A DNA stretch of 64,000 nucleotides from Epichloe hybrida (taxonomy: Eukaryota; Ascomycota; Sordariomycetes; Hypocreales; Clavicipitaceae), in NCBI GenBank assembly GCA_019022495.1, contig JAFEKR010000037.1:62001-126000 (forward strand), in the 5' to 3' direction. The notes under the pieces are model-generated. The model was not told where the DNA came from. It did not search any database and worked only from the letters and a program-made list of their open reading frames with translations. The translations under genes and the position numbers were made by a program. This document shows positions 24,636-35,516 of the stretch, one piece after another. Within the stretch, counting starts at the first letter, position 1; each line of letters starts with the position of its first letter.

Positions 24636-26483
24636 GAATGAAGAACGTCTTTCATTGGGGTGTCGCCTTTTTCATTGCTTACAAACGCCCTGTGATCCCC
24701 TTGAACGCGGGCGAGGAATCGACTGAGCTTATACGCACATAAGTGGAACCGTTCATTTGGCGAAGAAAGCGACTAGCACAAAGCTGTAACGGCAAATTAG
24801 ACTTCAGAGCATACGGATCATGAGGCATCGGAAATGGGGGCAAATGGCGAACGGAATGGAGGCATGACAACATGGTAACAAGTGTCAGTGTTTGGAAGAA
24901 TGCTGCTGTTATATACAAGAAGACGGCGGGTGCACAGTAACTGCGCTGCCATTTGACTTCCCCTGCCCGTTTGTTACTGACAATATTGGGTACAGAAAAC
25001 CAGACATGTAGGAGTCAATCTAAGCAAATTCTGCCTAGACGCGTAGACGTCGCTTGCCTTGAGACGTGCTGGATGTACGAGTGAGCTGTCATGTTGCATA
25101 ATAATGAGCCACATATGGTGGCACTTTGTGGCATGTTACTTTATAGTCGAAGAGGTACCAAGATAACGTGCGGCTTAAATTGTGTTCAGATTACCAAGTG
25201 TGTCGTTTTTCTTAACTGTGCTACGGGAAGCTGTGAAATCTTTCCGAGACTACTACTGCACAACCGGATTGGACAATTGAGTTTTTTCCAACGAGTGAAG
25301 TGTCACCTAGAAATTCCTTTCTGAAGGGATGGCTGCCACCTGAGGTACTGGTTTATGATCGCTTCAGTTTGGACAACCAGGTTGGTCCCTGGGTCGACGA
25401 TGTGGTATACGTGATTGGGATTCAGTCATAACAAACAGGAAGTGCCGGGGCCATCGTCTCTCGTCTACTTGTCACGTCCGAAATAACTTGCCGTGGTTCT
25501 GTTGGGCTGGGCGACACGTGTCACGATGATCCTATCTAGACAATGATTATTTGTTCACTTTTTAGTAGAAACATTGGAGCGGATTGCAAAAAGGAAATGC
25601 TGTTTCAAACAAGGGTTGCCTGGGTCGCTTGGACAACTGCGGCGCGAGAGAGGGGAGACACAAATCAGGTACTAAGTTATCAATCCACTTTGTTAGCAAA
25701 TGCATTATTTCCAAAGGTGTTTGTGAAAATAGTGAACATGAAAATTTCAAATCAGACTGTTGAGCTTGATAAATTATTAAGAATCAACATGGAAATTCAG
25801 TCGGCCGTTCTTAAGAAGTTTGTGTCATCATGTAGAAGCAAATAGCTGCAAGCCAATGCGACAAAGAGAGGTTAAGGCAAATAAAAATAGGGAACCCAGC
25901 GTGGTGGACGTTGGAAAAAGCTTACCATCAGTTCAACTTCAGATGATTCGGTGCAATCAAAACTCTGGAAAGCTATTGGAGGCCTGAGCTCTTATGCGAC
26001 TGGCCCTGGAGGAGACTGGTCACACTCGGGGCATCGCATTGTGTCGAGAGTTTTCTCACGCAGAGGGACTTTGGGAGAAGTGCGAAGGACGTGGATATAT
26101 GTAGGGAGCTCGGAATTTTTTTGAGAGGGTCGGCGACGAAACCTGGCTCGGGTAAGTGCACCGCCCCGTTAGCGAGGCTCTGCGCCGCCATTTATGCGTA
26201 TGTCGGGGTCACCTCAGAGTCACCTGTCACGTCAGCCTGCAAAACATGTCCCACTGATCAGTGAGTCAAATCTGCACAGTGCCCCTCAACCCCCCCCCCC
26301 CCCCCAACTCTCGACTCGAGCATTTGAAAGGTGGTGTTGTGTTCACCCTTGGGCACATTTTGCGACCTAAACAACGACCCGAGCTTCTGAAGTCTTGCCA
26401 GCCTTCCTCAGCTATCTCATTTCTGTCATATTTGTCTCTCAACGTTGTTATATACGGTTCTTGCAACCGAATCCTCACGCAAA
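24636..26483. other. AT-rich intergenic region
   Basis: 1.85 kb. The middle (about 25540-25860) is markedly AT-rich, with an unsupported 100-codon frame. A run of about 16 C lies near 26290-26305, within the NTF2 promoter or leader. No gene or element recognised. Confidence 0.5.
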
Positions 26484-27220
26484 ATGGCCACCAGTAAGCT
26501 AGTCCAACTTTGCGCCGACCGCGCCAACACGAGAGGGGAACGGCATCAAGTTTGACTAACCGCTTGTTTCTAGACTTTGAGGAAGTCGCTAGTACGTTGA
26601 TACGCTTGCTCCATCCCTGGTGGAAACTTTCTGTTACTTATGAGTCTAACCAGCCGCATAGAGCAATTCATCGAATTCTACTACAACACCTTCGACGGTG
26701 ACCGCAAGGCCCTGGGTAGCCTCTACGTATGTACTGGGAAAGAATGCGACTGTGGCGCTCGCGGTGTCTGTTACTGACATATTACTTCACAGCGCGAAAA
26801 CTCTATGCTTACCTTCGAGTCTGCTTCTTCTCTCGGAGGCCCCAACATTGTCGAGAAGCTTGCTGTACGGCACATATGCAATTCCCCTGTCAAACAAACA
26901 ATCGACGACTCTAGTCACTGACCGCGAACCTTGCACACAGGGACTCCCCTTCCAGAAGGTCAAGCACCAGGTTTCCACTCTTGATGCTCAGCCCTCTAAT
27001 GACAGTGGCGGCATCATCATTCTCGTCACCGGCCAGCTTTTGGTACGAACAAGCTTCTAGCGTTCCAGCTTATAAAGCAAAGTCGAAAAGAACTAACGCA
27101 GCATTGCAGGTCGATGAGGAGCAGCGACCCATGAACTTCTCCCAGTCCTTTCAACTCAGCCGCGACGCCGCCGGTCAATACTTTGTTTACAACGATATCT
27201 TCAAGCTAGTCTTCGGTTAA
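26484..27220 (+). CDS. NTF2: Nuclear transport factor 2
   Basis: Imports RanGDP into the nucleus and binds FxFG nucleoporins. Six exons: 26484-26493, 26574-26591, 26662-26726, 26793-26864, 26941-27042 and 27110-27220; 125 aa, the normal family length. The joined protein reads [40 protein letters not shown], then GGPNIVEKLAGLPFQKVKHQVSTLDAQP, VTGQLLVDEEQRPMNFSQSFQL and YFVYNDIFKLVFG. Exons 1 and 2 are only 10 and 18 nt, so simple ORF scanning misses them. All splice borders are GT..AG and all phases agree. The same window also encodes NUP145, a nucleoporin of the transport system NTF2 works with. Confidence 0.95.
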
Positions 27221-28159
27221 GCTAGCTCTCCTATTGCTGTCTCAGTTTTGAACTAGAGGCGCTGGGTCTTACTCTTGCGCCTATTTTTGACCGGGGAAGA
27301 TAAGAATGTATGTTGGATCACCGATGGGGTCGACTCTGGATGCATCTGAGTAGCGAGAAGGAGGCGCAGAACTGTTTTCGTTGACGTATGCGAATGATCC
27401 TTTCAAGTTCACTTGGCTGCGGCCGTTTAGATCAGCTATTGCAGCAAGCTCCGGCAACATGGACCAATTTATGCACAATGTTGCACGCAGACTTGCCTCA
27501 AGCTTAAACGATTTATATATGGGACCTGATGTTGATTAGGACTCCATGTTTTTTATGGGCATGCCTGGCTTTTGAATCCCTGTTGCTGCATGCTAACGAC
27601 AGGCCCGCCTGACACGGCCCTGAGAGAGCCGGGTTGATTGGTCTTTGTTTCCACAAAAGCTTCCAACTAATCATTGATGAAAAATGTTTCTTTCAACTCC
27701 CTTTGGACTTGGGAGGTCATGATGGTAATTGAACCCCGAGACTTGGTTCGTGTTTGACTGGGAACAATCAGGGCGGATAATTTCGACATTTCGAACGCTC
27801 TCGTTCTCAAAATGCTCTTAAGGTGATGATGGGGTTAAGCAGGGGGCATAACCTCGAGCCTAACACCGATCGTCCAGGTCTATAGACATAGACATAGTTG
27901 AAATTGTATCTCGTATGGATTCACAGCATAGCTACGAATAGTCGATGAGCCACACAAAATGGTGACAAATCGACGCGCCTTTTATCGGCACTGCAATGCA
28001 AGGCTGCGGGGTTTCTGCCAGGTGAGGTACAAGGTGGATACAACCGTTGCCACGGCAATCATGTCAGTCATAAGTCATATTGGTGTGTCTACGGATCATG
28101 TGTTGTAACAAACGCGAGAGAAACATGGACCCTGCAATTATCGCGCAACGGCTGTCTCG
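27221..28159. other. Intergenic region upstream of the SNF2 gene
   Basis: 939 bp holding the NTF2 3' end and the promoter/leader of the SNF2-family gene. No gene recognised apart from a short upstream frame (28125-28163), listed separately. Confidence 0.5.
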
Positions 28160-28163
28160 ATGA
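28125..28163 (+). promoter_or_regulatory. Upstream ORF overlapping the SNF2 gene start
   Basis: ATG at 28125 opens a 12-codon frame (MDPAIIAQRLSR) whose TGA at 28161-28163 overlaps the main ATG at 28160-28162 as ATGA. Such an arrangement suits translation control by reinitiation or leaky scanning, if the leader extends this far. Confidence 0.45.
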
Positions 28164-31100
28164 GCGCCCCGAGCCATCCCGACCGCCGCAAGCCAGGTGC
28201 ATCTTTTGCATTCAAGCCCAGTAATAACATTTCTGCCTGGCAGAAGTCAGACTTTCCCAACTCGTCTGTTAAAAACCCAACTCCTACCAATACAAGCACC
28301 ATGGTCAACGAACGGATGCCTCCCAAGGGGGCCTCTGGCAGCCAATCCAGCAGCAAAAAGGAAAGCCCGTCCGATTTCGATTTCGACGACGATTTCGACG
28401 ACGATTTCGACAAGCTCCATCTCGCTTTTGGTCCTATCAAGACCTCAGCTCCCAGGGGTATCGACGTGTCGCGTCTCGATGGCAGCAGAAATCATACGAC
28501 GTTGGGACATTCGGCGAAAATGGTGTCGTCTCGTAAGCAGAAGGCCGACATTTTTATCCACCAGAAGAATCGTCCTGAACACCATCTGGGCGGTGCGAGA
28601 ATCTCGGGACCAAAGCCCCCCGCGTACCAAGACCGCAAGCCACCTCCAATGCCTGTATTCAACTCGAACGGCCCGGCTACTAAACTTGGATCCACCTACG
28701 CCGACGAGGTGTTCTACACTGACCCCTCGAAGGCGAGCGCTGACTTGAAAGCCTTGTTAGAAGGTGGCATGGAGGATGACGATGAAGAACGGGGGGAGGA
28801 GGAGGAGGAGGGGGGGGGAGGCGGTGAGGACCCGACTCAAGTGTCCAGACGACACCAACCTCAAATCGAGAGCAACACAAAAGAGCAAAGTCAAGATTCT
28901 GGATCAAAAGAGGAAGAACAAGTACCGAAGAAGATGAAGACCAAAAAGCAAAGCCCTGTTGGGAAAGGTGGATCTGTTACGGGCCTAAAAGTGAAGCTGC
29001 TGCCACATCAAGTTGAAGGCGTGGAATGGATGCGTGGTCGCGAGCTTGGTCCCGTCAAGCGAGGCAAGGTACCGAAAGGTGGTCTCTTGGCCGACGATAT
29101 GGGATTAGGAAAGACGTTGCAGAGTGTCTCCCTCATCCTCACGAATCGCAAGCCTGAAAAGGGCAGCGCCAGCTGGAAGAAACAATTCGAAGGGGTGGAA
29201 AAGACGACCCTAGTGGTTGCGCCGCTTGCGCTCATCAGACAATGGGAACACGAGATTACGGACAAGGTTGCGAAGTCGCACGGCCTCAAGGTCTTGGTTC
29301 ACCATGGCCCGCAGAGGACTAAAGACTTTAAGGAATTGGCACAATACGATGTGGTAGTCACCACTTTTCAGATTCTGGTGTCCGAGTTTGGCAAGTCTGG
29401 AGACGCTGAGAAGGATGCCAAGGTCGGCTGCTTTGGGCTGCGATGGTGGCGAGTTATCCTGGATGAGGCACATACCATCAAAAACCGGAATGCCAAATCG
29501 ACAAAAGCCTGCTATGCGCTTCGCTCAGAGTATCGATGGTGTTTGTCGGGGACACCCATGCAGAACAACCTGGATGAACTTCAGTCGTTGATCAAGTTTC
29601 TCCGCATCAGTCCTCATGATGACCTCAGGCAGTGGAGGGAGCACATCGATGCCCCAATGAAAAATGGCCAAGGCCACATCGCCATTACCCGGCTACACAG
29701 CCTTCTTCGGTGCTTCATGAAACGGCGGACGAAGGATATCTTGAAAGAGGAGGGTGCACTGAACCCCGGAGGCAAGCCAAGCGCCGAAGGCGAACCCTCG
29801 GCGACGGGGTTTAGACACACCGAGCGCAAAGTCATTACGGTTTCTGCCAAGCTAGCTCCAGCCGAGCGCAGATTTTACGACCGGCTGGAGGCTCGTGCGG
29901 ACAGAAACTTGGAGGTCATGATGCAGAACAAAGTCAGCTACGCAAACGCCTTTACGCTCCTGTTGCGGCTTCGACAGGTTTGCAATCACCCAAAACTGGT
30001 GGAGGGCAAGTTGGAAAAAGACAAAGATGCCCTGTCCACCGGATCCAGTCAAAGGTCTCAAGACGTCGACCTCAATGCTGTAGTCGACATGTTTGCCGGC
30101 ATGGGCATCACCGCCAAGAACTGTGCGATATGTGGCGTGGAGCTGTCACTCAATGATACTACACTGCAACGGGAGCACTGTGCGGAATGCCAGGAGGATC
30201 TGGATCATTTCAACAGTCAGGAGAAAGAGCAAAGCACACCCTTCAAGACGTCAAGGCGGAAGAAGAGTAAGAAGACAAAGGGCAAGAAAGTCGCCAAGGC
30301 AGCAGAGATGGGCGGGCAATCCACCCAAACGGCTCGACGACGACCTCGTAATCGAAACGCTGTCCTCGATAGCGACGATGAAGAGGAAGAGCGCGATGGC
30401 AGCTGGCTTGTACCAGAAGAGGAGCGTGGAGACTCGAACCTGGGCAAAGCAGGGGGCGAGGCAGACGAGAACGCCGAAGGTGGCGGCGACTGGATTGGGT
30501 CAGAAGACTCGGACGACGACGACAACGATGACAAAGATCAGAGCAACTTGAGTAGTTTTGTTATTGATGACGAAACGGCCAAGAGAGAAAAAGGGTATCA
30601 ATCTGTGGATGAAGCCGATGATGATTCCCTGCTCTCCGTGGATGCATTGACCCAAGCCCTGGCTGCGCAGACCCTGGACGAAGGAAATCCCAAAGCCAAA
30701 GAAATTCCTACAGCAGCTGCCAGGTCATCTGCAGACCATGAAGACGACGCTTCCGATGTGGATGCCACAGGATCCGATTCGCACTCATCCATTGATGACG
30801 AAGAAGATGACGACTACAATAGTGACGGATGGCTCTGTTCTGGAAAAGACTCACAAGTTCGTGCATCCGCCAAGATCCGTGAGTTATCAAGGATCCTCCA
30901 AAAAGAAGCCAAACAGCACAAGTTCATCGTCTTTTCCCAGTTCACCTCCATGCTTGATCTTGTGGAACCGTTCCTTGACGACCTGGGATTTGAGTATGTG
31001 CGTTACGACGGCAGCATGAAGAATGATGCACGTGAAGAAAGTCTCCGACGACTCCGCGAGGACAAAAACACCCGCATCCTGCTATGTAGTTTGAAGTGCG

Positions 31101-31702
31101 GCAGTTTAGGCTTGAACTTGACGGCAGCAACGCGAGTCATTATTGTCGAGCCATTTTGGAACCCGGTATGTTTCTGCAGCCCATGTTTTTTCCTATTTTT
31201 TATTTTTTACTTTTTCTTCCTTTCTCCCAACCCCCCCCCCCCCCCTCCCCCCCCAATCTTTCGAATTACGCTTTTGTTCATGTCGGTAAAGCGTCAGACG
31301 CAAAAAGAGAGACAAGGTTGATTAACACTGCACATCTAGTTTGTCGAAGAACAAGCCATCGACCGAGTTCACAGACTCACTCAAACGGTAGATGTGGTCG
31401 TGTACAAACTTACAGTCGAGGACACCGTGGAAGAACGAATCCTCGACTTGCAAGACAAGAAGCGGGAGCTCGCGGAGCAGACCATCGAGGGTGGTTCTCG
31501 GAAGGGAGCCCTCAAGCTGGGTCTTAACGAAATCATCAATCTCTTCAAGTCGGATGGTCACGCTGAGGCGAGAGCACCGCCGGGCCCGCTGGAGGATCGA
31601 AGGAGGCTTCTTGGCGGAACTGGAGTAGGTGAAAAGGCGGGAGGGGTGTTGAGGAAGAAGGCTGCGAGGGAGGAAAGCGCTGCGTATGGAAGGAGGTGGT
31701 GA
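28160..31702 (+). CDS. SNF2-family ATPase/helicase, ULS1/RIS1-like
   Basis: DNA-dependent ATPase of the Rad5/Uls1 branch of SNF2 proteins, likely nuclear, acting in chromatin or SUMO-linked repair. Exon 1 is 28160-31165, the intron 31166-31339, and exon 2 31340-31702; 1122 aa. The SNF2 core starts near residue 275: motif I LADDMGLGKT (~311-320), DEAH at 435-438, motif III WCLSGTPMQNN. A Cys/His patch CAICGVEL..HCAEC (~655) sits where Rad5-like proteins have a RING, but only partly resembles one. A long D/E-rich insert (~740-890) precedes helicase lobe 2 (KFIVFSQFTSMLDLV to FVEEQAIDRVHRLTQ), which crosses the intron. The N-terminus is disordered and acidic. The intron carries C-runs at 31231-31254. 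Exact orthology to yeast ULS1 is inferred. Confidence 0.88.
31166..31339 (+). other. Intron of the SNF2-family gene with C-runs
   Basis: 174 nt, donor GTATGT, acceptor ATCTAG. It splits the conserved WNP|FVEEQAIDRVHR helicase motif VI region. It contains a run of 15 C followed by T and 8 C. Confidence 0.85.
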
Positions 31703-32039
31703 TTATCACACGATGACCGAGCTTGTGATTGATGGTTCAATCATGTGTGGCGTGCGGGGATTGACGGCGAATGAAGGAAATGGATGGATAGACACGTCTG
31801 TCATGACAAGGATGGGATTGCACGAATGGAACGAGAATGAATTGGACGACATGGGACGACTTTTGTCAGACATGCTTGCTTGCGGCGACGTGATGGAAAA
31901 CAATGACTTGTGTGCAGATGGCGTTGAAAGATGATTACACTCGAAGCCGCTTGATTCGTTGGGCAAAGACGATTAAAACTACAAGCTGGTCCTGTTTAAT
32001 ATACCCGTTGCCGTTCCCATCCACCCAGACGAAACAACT
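31703..32039. other. Convergent 3' region
   Basis: 337 bp between the SNF2-family gene and HSE1, which converge. No feature seen beyond the expected 3' UTRs. Confidence 0.55.
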
Positions 32040-34386
32040 TTAATATTGCCCCCCTTGTCTGTAGTACTCGTTTGGCGAGGGGCCATCGACCGCACCGGGG
32101 GGGACGTACGGCTTATACTGCTGCTGCTGCTGCTGTTGATGATGATGACCATCGGGCGCGCTGCCGCTGCCACCACCCGGTGGACCGCCCTGGCTGGGTA
32201 GTCCGTGACGTGTGTCGAATGCCGCGCCGTCGGGCTGCGGCGGCGCAGGGGACATGGAGTTCTCTGGAGGGGGGCCCGCCTGGTCGGGATTGTACGATTG
32301 ATATTGTTGGTCCGAGGGGGCGCCGGGAGGGTTTTGCGGTGCGATGGGGGAGTCGTATACCGAAGTGGCGAGTTCTTGGGGGCCATAGGTGCTCCGAGGA
32401 CGTTGCTGCTGCTGTGGGAGTTGCGAATATGGAGCGAAGGACTGGGTAGGAGGTGGCGAGGATGGATAAACTGACGCATGTGGTTCCGCGCTGGGAGCAT
32501 CGTCTCTTGGCGGGTATTGCTGCTGACGATGCTGATGCTGTAGCGGCAGCTGCTGCTGTTGGGACACGAGACCATGCGACGGGACTTCGGCACCGGCGAC
32601 GTAGAAGGGGACAGCGGTGCCTTGAGGCTGGAAGTTGTTGTTGCTGTTGTTGTTGTTGCTGGGAGGAGGAGAGCTGGTTTGGTAGTGAGGGTGATCTATC
32701 GAGGTAGCCATCATGTTAGTTCATCATGTCCAGAACAGAAAACCTGCACAAGAAGGATGGCCGTCTTGTCGGAAACGAACCTGATGGAGGAGGCTGGTTA
32801 TAGTAAGGATCCTGCGGTGGCTGACCCTGGGGATATCCTCCGCGGGCGTAACCCTGCGGGCCAGGAGGACCTGGACGCGTTGCATACTGCTGATAGTTGT
32901 GCTGAGGGGGATGAGACATGGACGATTCCAAGAGGTGCTCGTAGTCTCGGCGAGACTTGATGAATTTTTCATTGAGCTGCGTAAAGTCGTCTGTTGTTGA
33001 TTTTTCTTTTTGTTAGCCATTGGCCGCCAACGCCAGGCCACCACACATACAGGCATGGAGGGCGGGCTAGGATCCAAGCATTTTCCCCCCTACTCACCCT
33101 TCTTCTGCGAATACTTCTCAATCAGCTTGATAAGCTTTGGCCGAATAGCCAAGGTCTGGTGGTACAGTTTCTGCGTGTCGGATTAGCCATGTGAACACAT
33201 CCCTCTGTTGTCCCAAACTTGGACGCCGGGTCGGCAGAGGGCATGAATGAACATAGGTATGTGTGTATGTGCATACCGAAATCTCCTCATTGTCCTCCTC
33301 GCGGGGAGCAGTGTTGGAGGCGCTCAAGAGAGTCAGCAGCTTCTCGACGTTCTTGATCTCGGCAAACACCTCAGCCTCCATCCGTGCCTCCCTCTGCAGC
33401 TCGTCGGGCGTGGGATCCGTCAACTTCTCGACGTAGTTCAGCGGGAAGATGCCTCTCTTGCCCCTCAGAGAACCACGCCACCAATCCTTGTACACACTCT
33501 CTACCACGGCAATGACGTCGCCCTTTTTGAACTCGAGCTCACCGGCCTCGGACGGCACGAAGTCGTACAAGGCGCGCACTCGGCTGACGGTCGCGGCAGT
33601 CGTGCCAGCAGGTACTACTGCCGGTGCTGGCGACGCCGACTCTTGCTGGGAGCTCGGCCCGGCCTGAGAGCTGGAGCTCGGTTGGGATGCCGACCTCTTG
33701 CGCTCCTCTTCCTGAAGGCTAAGCTTCAGGGCCATCTGTAGCTCGTCGTCTTCCTTCTGTCTGTCGGCATCGGTGAGGCCCTGCTTCTGAGGGGCACTGG
33801 GCGGGTGTAGCGTCGGGTTCGTCTGCCTGAGGCGGTGGTATGCGTCGGCCATGATTCCCAGCTCGGCATCCTTGCTGAACATGTCGGTCCACTCGTTCAT
33901 CTTTTCCGAGATCTTGGCCTTGACTTGGCTATGTGTGTTTCGGTCATTGGCTAGCTTGAGAAGGGCGTCGGTGAAGGCGCGACTGGAGACCTCGCGGTGC
34001 ATAGGCTTGCCGCAGTTCTGACACAGGGCGTGTGCGAGCTGTTTGTTGGTATTGACCCAGTGAGCTTTCTGTCATGTTCCCTCTCGGGCCGTGACTTGTT
34101 CTGATGCATACCTCGAGAGTATATAGCTGCACGTTGGCATTGCGGTGCGCCAGACGCTTTATCATGCTCTGAGCAGCCTCCTTGGGCCCGCTTGCGTCAC
34201 TCGTCACCTTGTCGCACACCTCGATGATGGCGCCCCAATCCTCCGAGGTCAAGTTCTCGTCGGTCGCCTTGGCTGTGCGCAAATAGTTGATGGATCAGTC
34301 TCGGGAGATGTGTCGTGGAGGACGATGGTGGAGGGGAGCTTACCAACGACATCGTCAAAGGGCCCTGCCGCCTGTGCCCGAAACAT
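32040..34386 (-). CDS. HSE1: ESCRT-0 subunit Hse1 (STAM homologue)
   Basis: Partner of Vps27 in ESCRT-0, sorting ubiquitinated cargo at endosomes. Six exons: 34386-34344, 34272-34112, 34038-33277, 33170-33098, 32990-32781 and 32695-32040; 634 aa. The VHS domain covers residues ~1-145 (MFRAQAAGPFDDVVAKATDENLTSEDWGAIIEVCDKV to LALANAL-type LAHALCQNCGKPMHREV). A UIM follows (EDDELQMALKLSLQEEE), then an SH3 domain (RVRALYDFVPSEAGELEFKKGDVI..WWRGSLRGKRGIFPLNYV), a GAT-like coiled coil (KLYHQTLAIRPKLIKLIEKYSQKKDDFTQLNEKFIKSRRDYEHLLE) and a Q/P-rich tail. The last intron (32780-32696) has a perfect CTAAC branch site. Phases of all joins agree. Confidence 0.93.
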
Positions 34387-35516
34387 GGTAGTCGCGCGGA
34401 TTTTTGTCCTCCCGGAGTATCCAGAGATTGTGAGGCTATATGACGTTGTACAGTGGAGAGCGCGTGGGTGAAACGTTGAGTATAGTCGAGTACCGAGTGC
34501 CGAGTGTCGAGTGTCAAGTGTCGAGTGTCGAGTCGCCGAAGTAGGCGTTGCGGGCGTTGCGGGCGTAGCGCAAAAAGAAAAAAGAGGGAGGGTTTTTAAT
34601 GCGAGGCTCGAGATCATAGGTTCAAGAGTAGTGAGAAAGGGAGGTTTTTGGGAGCTGTTCAGGAATCAGCTGAGGTGATGGGTGGCACTGGTGGGGAGAG
34701 GTTGGATGGAGGTGGCGTCAGCTGGCGAAACTGACCGAGCTACGGAGTAATACACACTACACTGTACGGAGTACCCTTACACCCCACTGTACATGCGGAG
34801 TCATCCGCGAACAGGCACGTTGGTCGTAGGCGTTGTACATAGGCGTCGTATGCTATGCAGGCGTCGTAGCCAGGCGTCGTAGCCAGGCGTCGTAGGCACA
34901 AGCCTCGCCTCATCGTCGCGCCCCGCCACGCAATGGCTCGTGTAAGCCACGACTATTCATGACTTATGACTTAAATATAGCCCGTACAACTGTTTCTGTC
35001 ATGTACATCCAGTCGCCACCTGCTGCCTTGCAACTGTCACGTGCCTGGGGCTGGTGCTTTTCTCCCTTGTGCTCATTCGATTTTGAATCTGGTCTTGTAA
35101 ACTAGTCCTGTATCCAATACTCTTGTAAGTCTTCTTATTTGCTCCTCCGATTCTTCCCATGAGGACCAAAACAACTAGACTCCTGTGGCCAGAAATCAGT
35201 CTGCGCCATCCATCTCTCATGCTTGGACCTTTATTCAGCAGCCCTCTGTAAGCAAAAGGAAAAGCAAAATGAAAAAAATCAACAATAATTTGTATCCATA
35301 TGCCATGCCGCCTTAGAAACGCCGAGATATTCATGTCCGTCAAGACAATGTTGGAAGTAGTATCCAGAGACCCCGCGGGTAGGGGGGAAATAAATGAGAA
35401 ACAACACTACTCCTAGCATCTGCTTGCATGTGCCGTGTCCCGAACCATGCATGATGCCTCTGCTCATCATGTACCGTACCGAGTTCCACCACTCTCGCGG
35501 GAAGCAGCCAATTTCA
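34387..35516. other. Intergenic region with short tandem repeats
   Basis: 1.13 kb between HSE1 (promoter side) and the ATG13 3' end. It contains GAGTGTC/GAGTGCC repeats (34487-34535), GCGTTGCGG repeats (34546-34567), two TACGGAGTA copies (34741, 34765) and AGGCGTCGTAGCC repeats (34845-34900). No gene supported. Confidence 0.55.
34845..34900. repeat. GGCGTCGTAGCCA short tandem repeat
   Basis: Several imperfect copies of AGGCGTCGTAGCC/GG lie in tandem in the intergenic gap between HSE1 and ATG13. Confidence 0.7.

Noticed and set aside
25543..25845. 100-codon ORF in the AT-rich island
   Set aside because: No family resemblance, no intron context, biased composition only.
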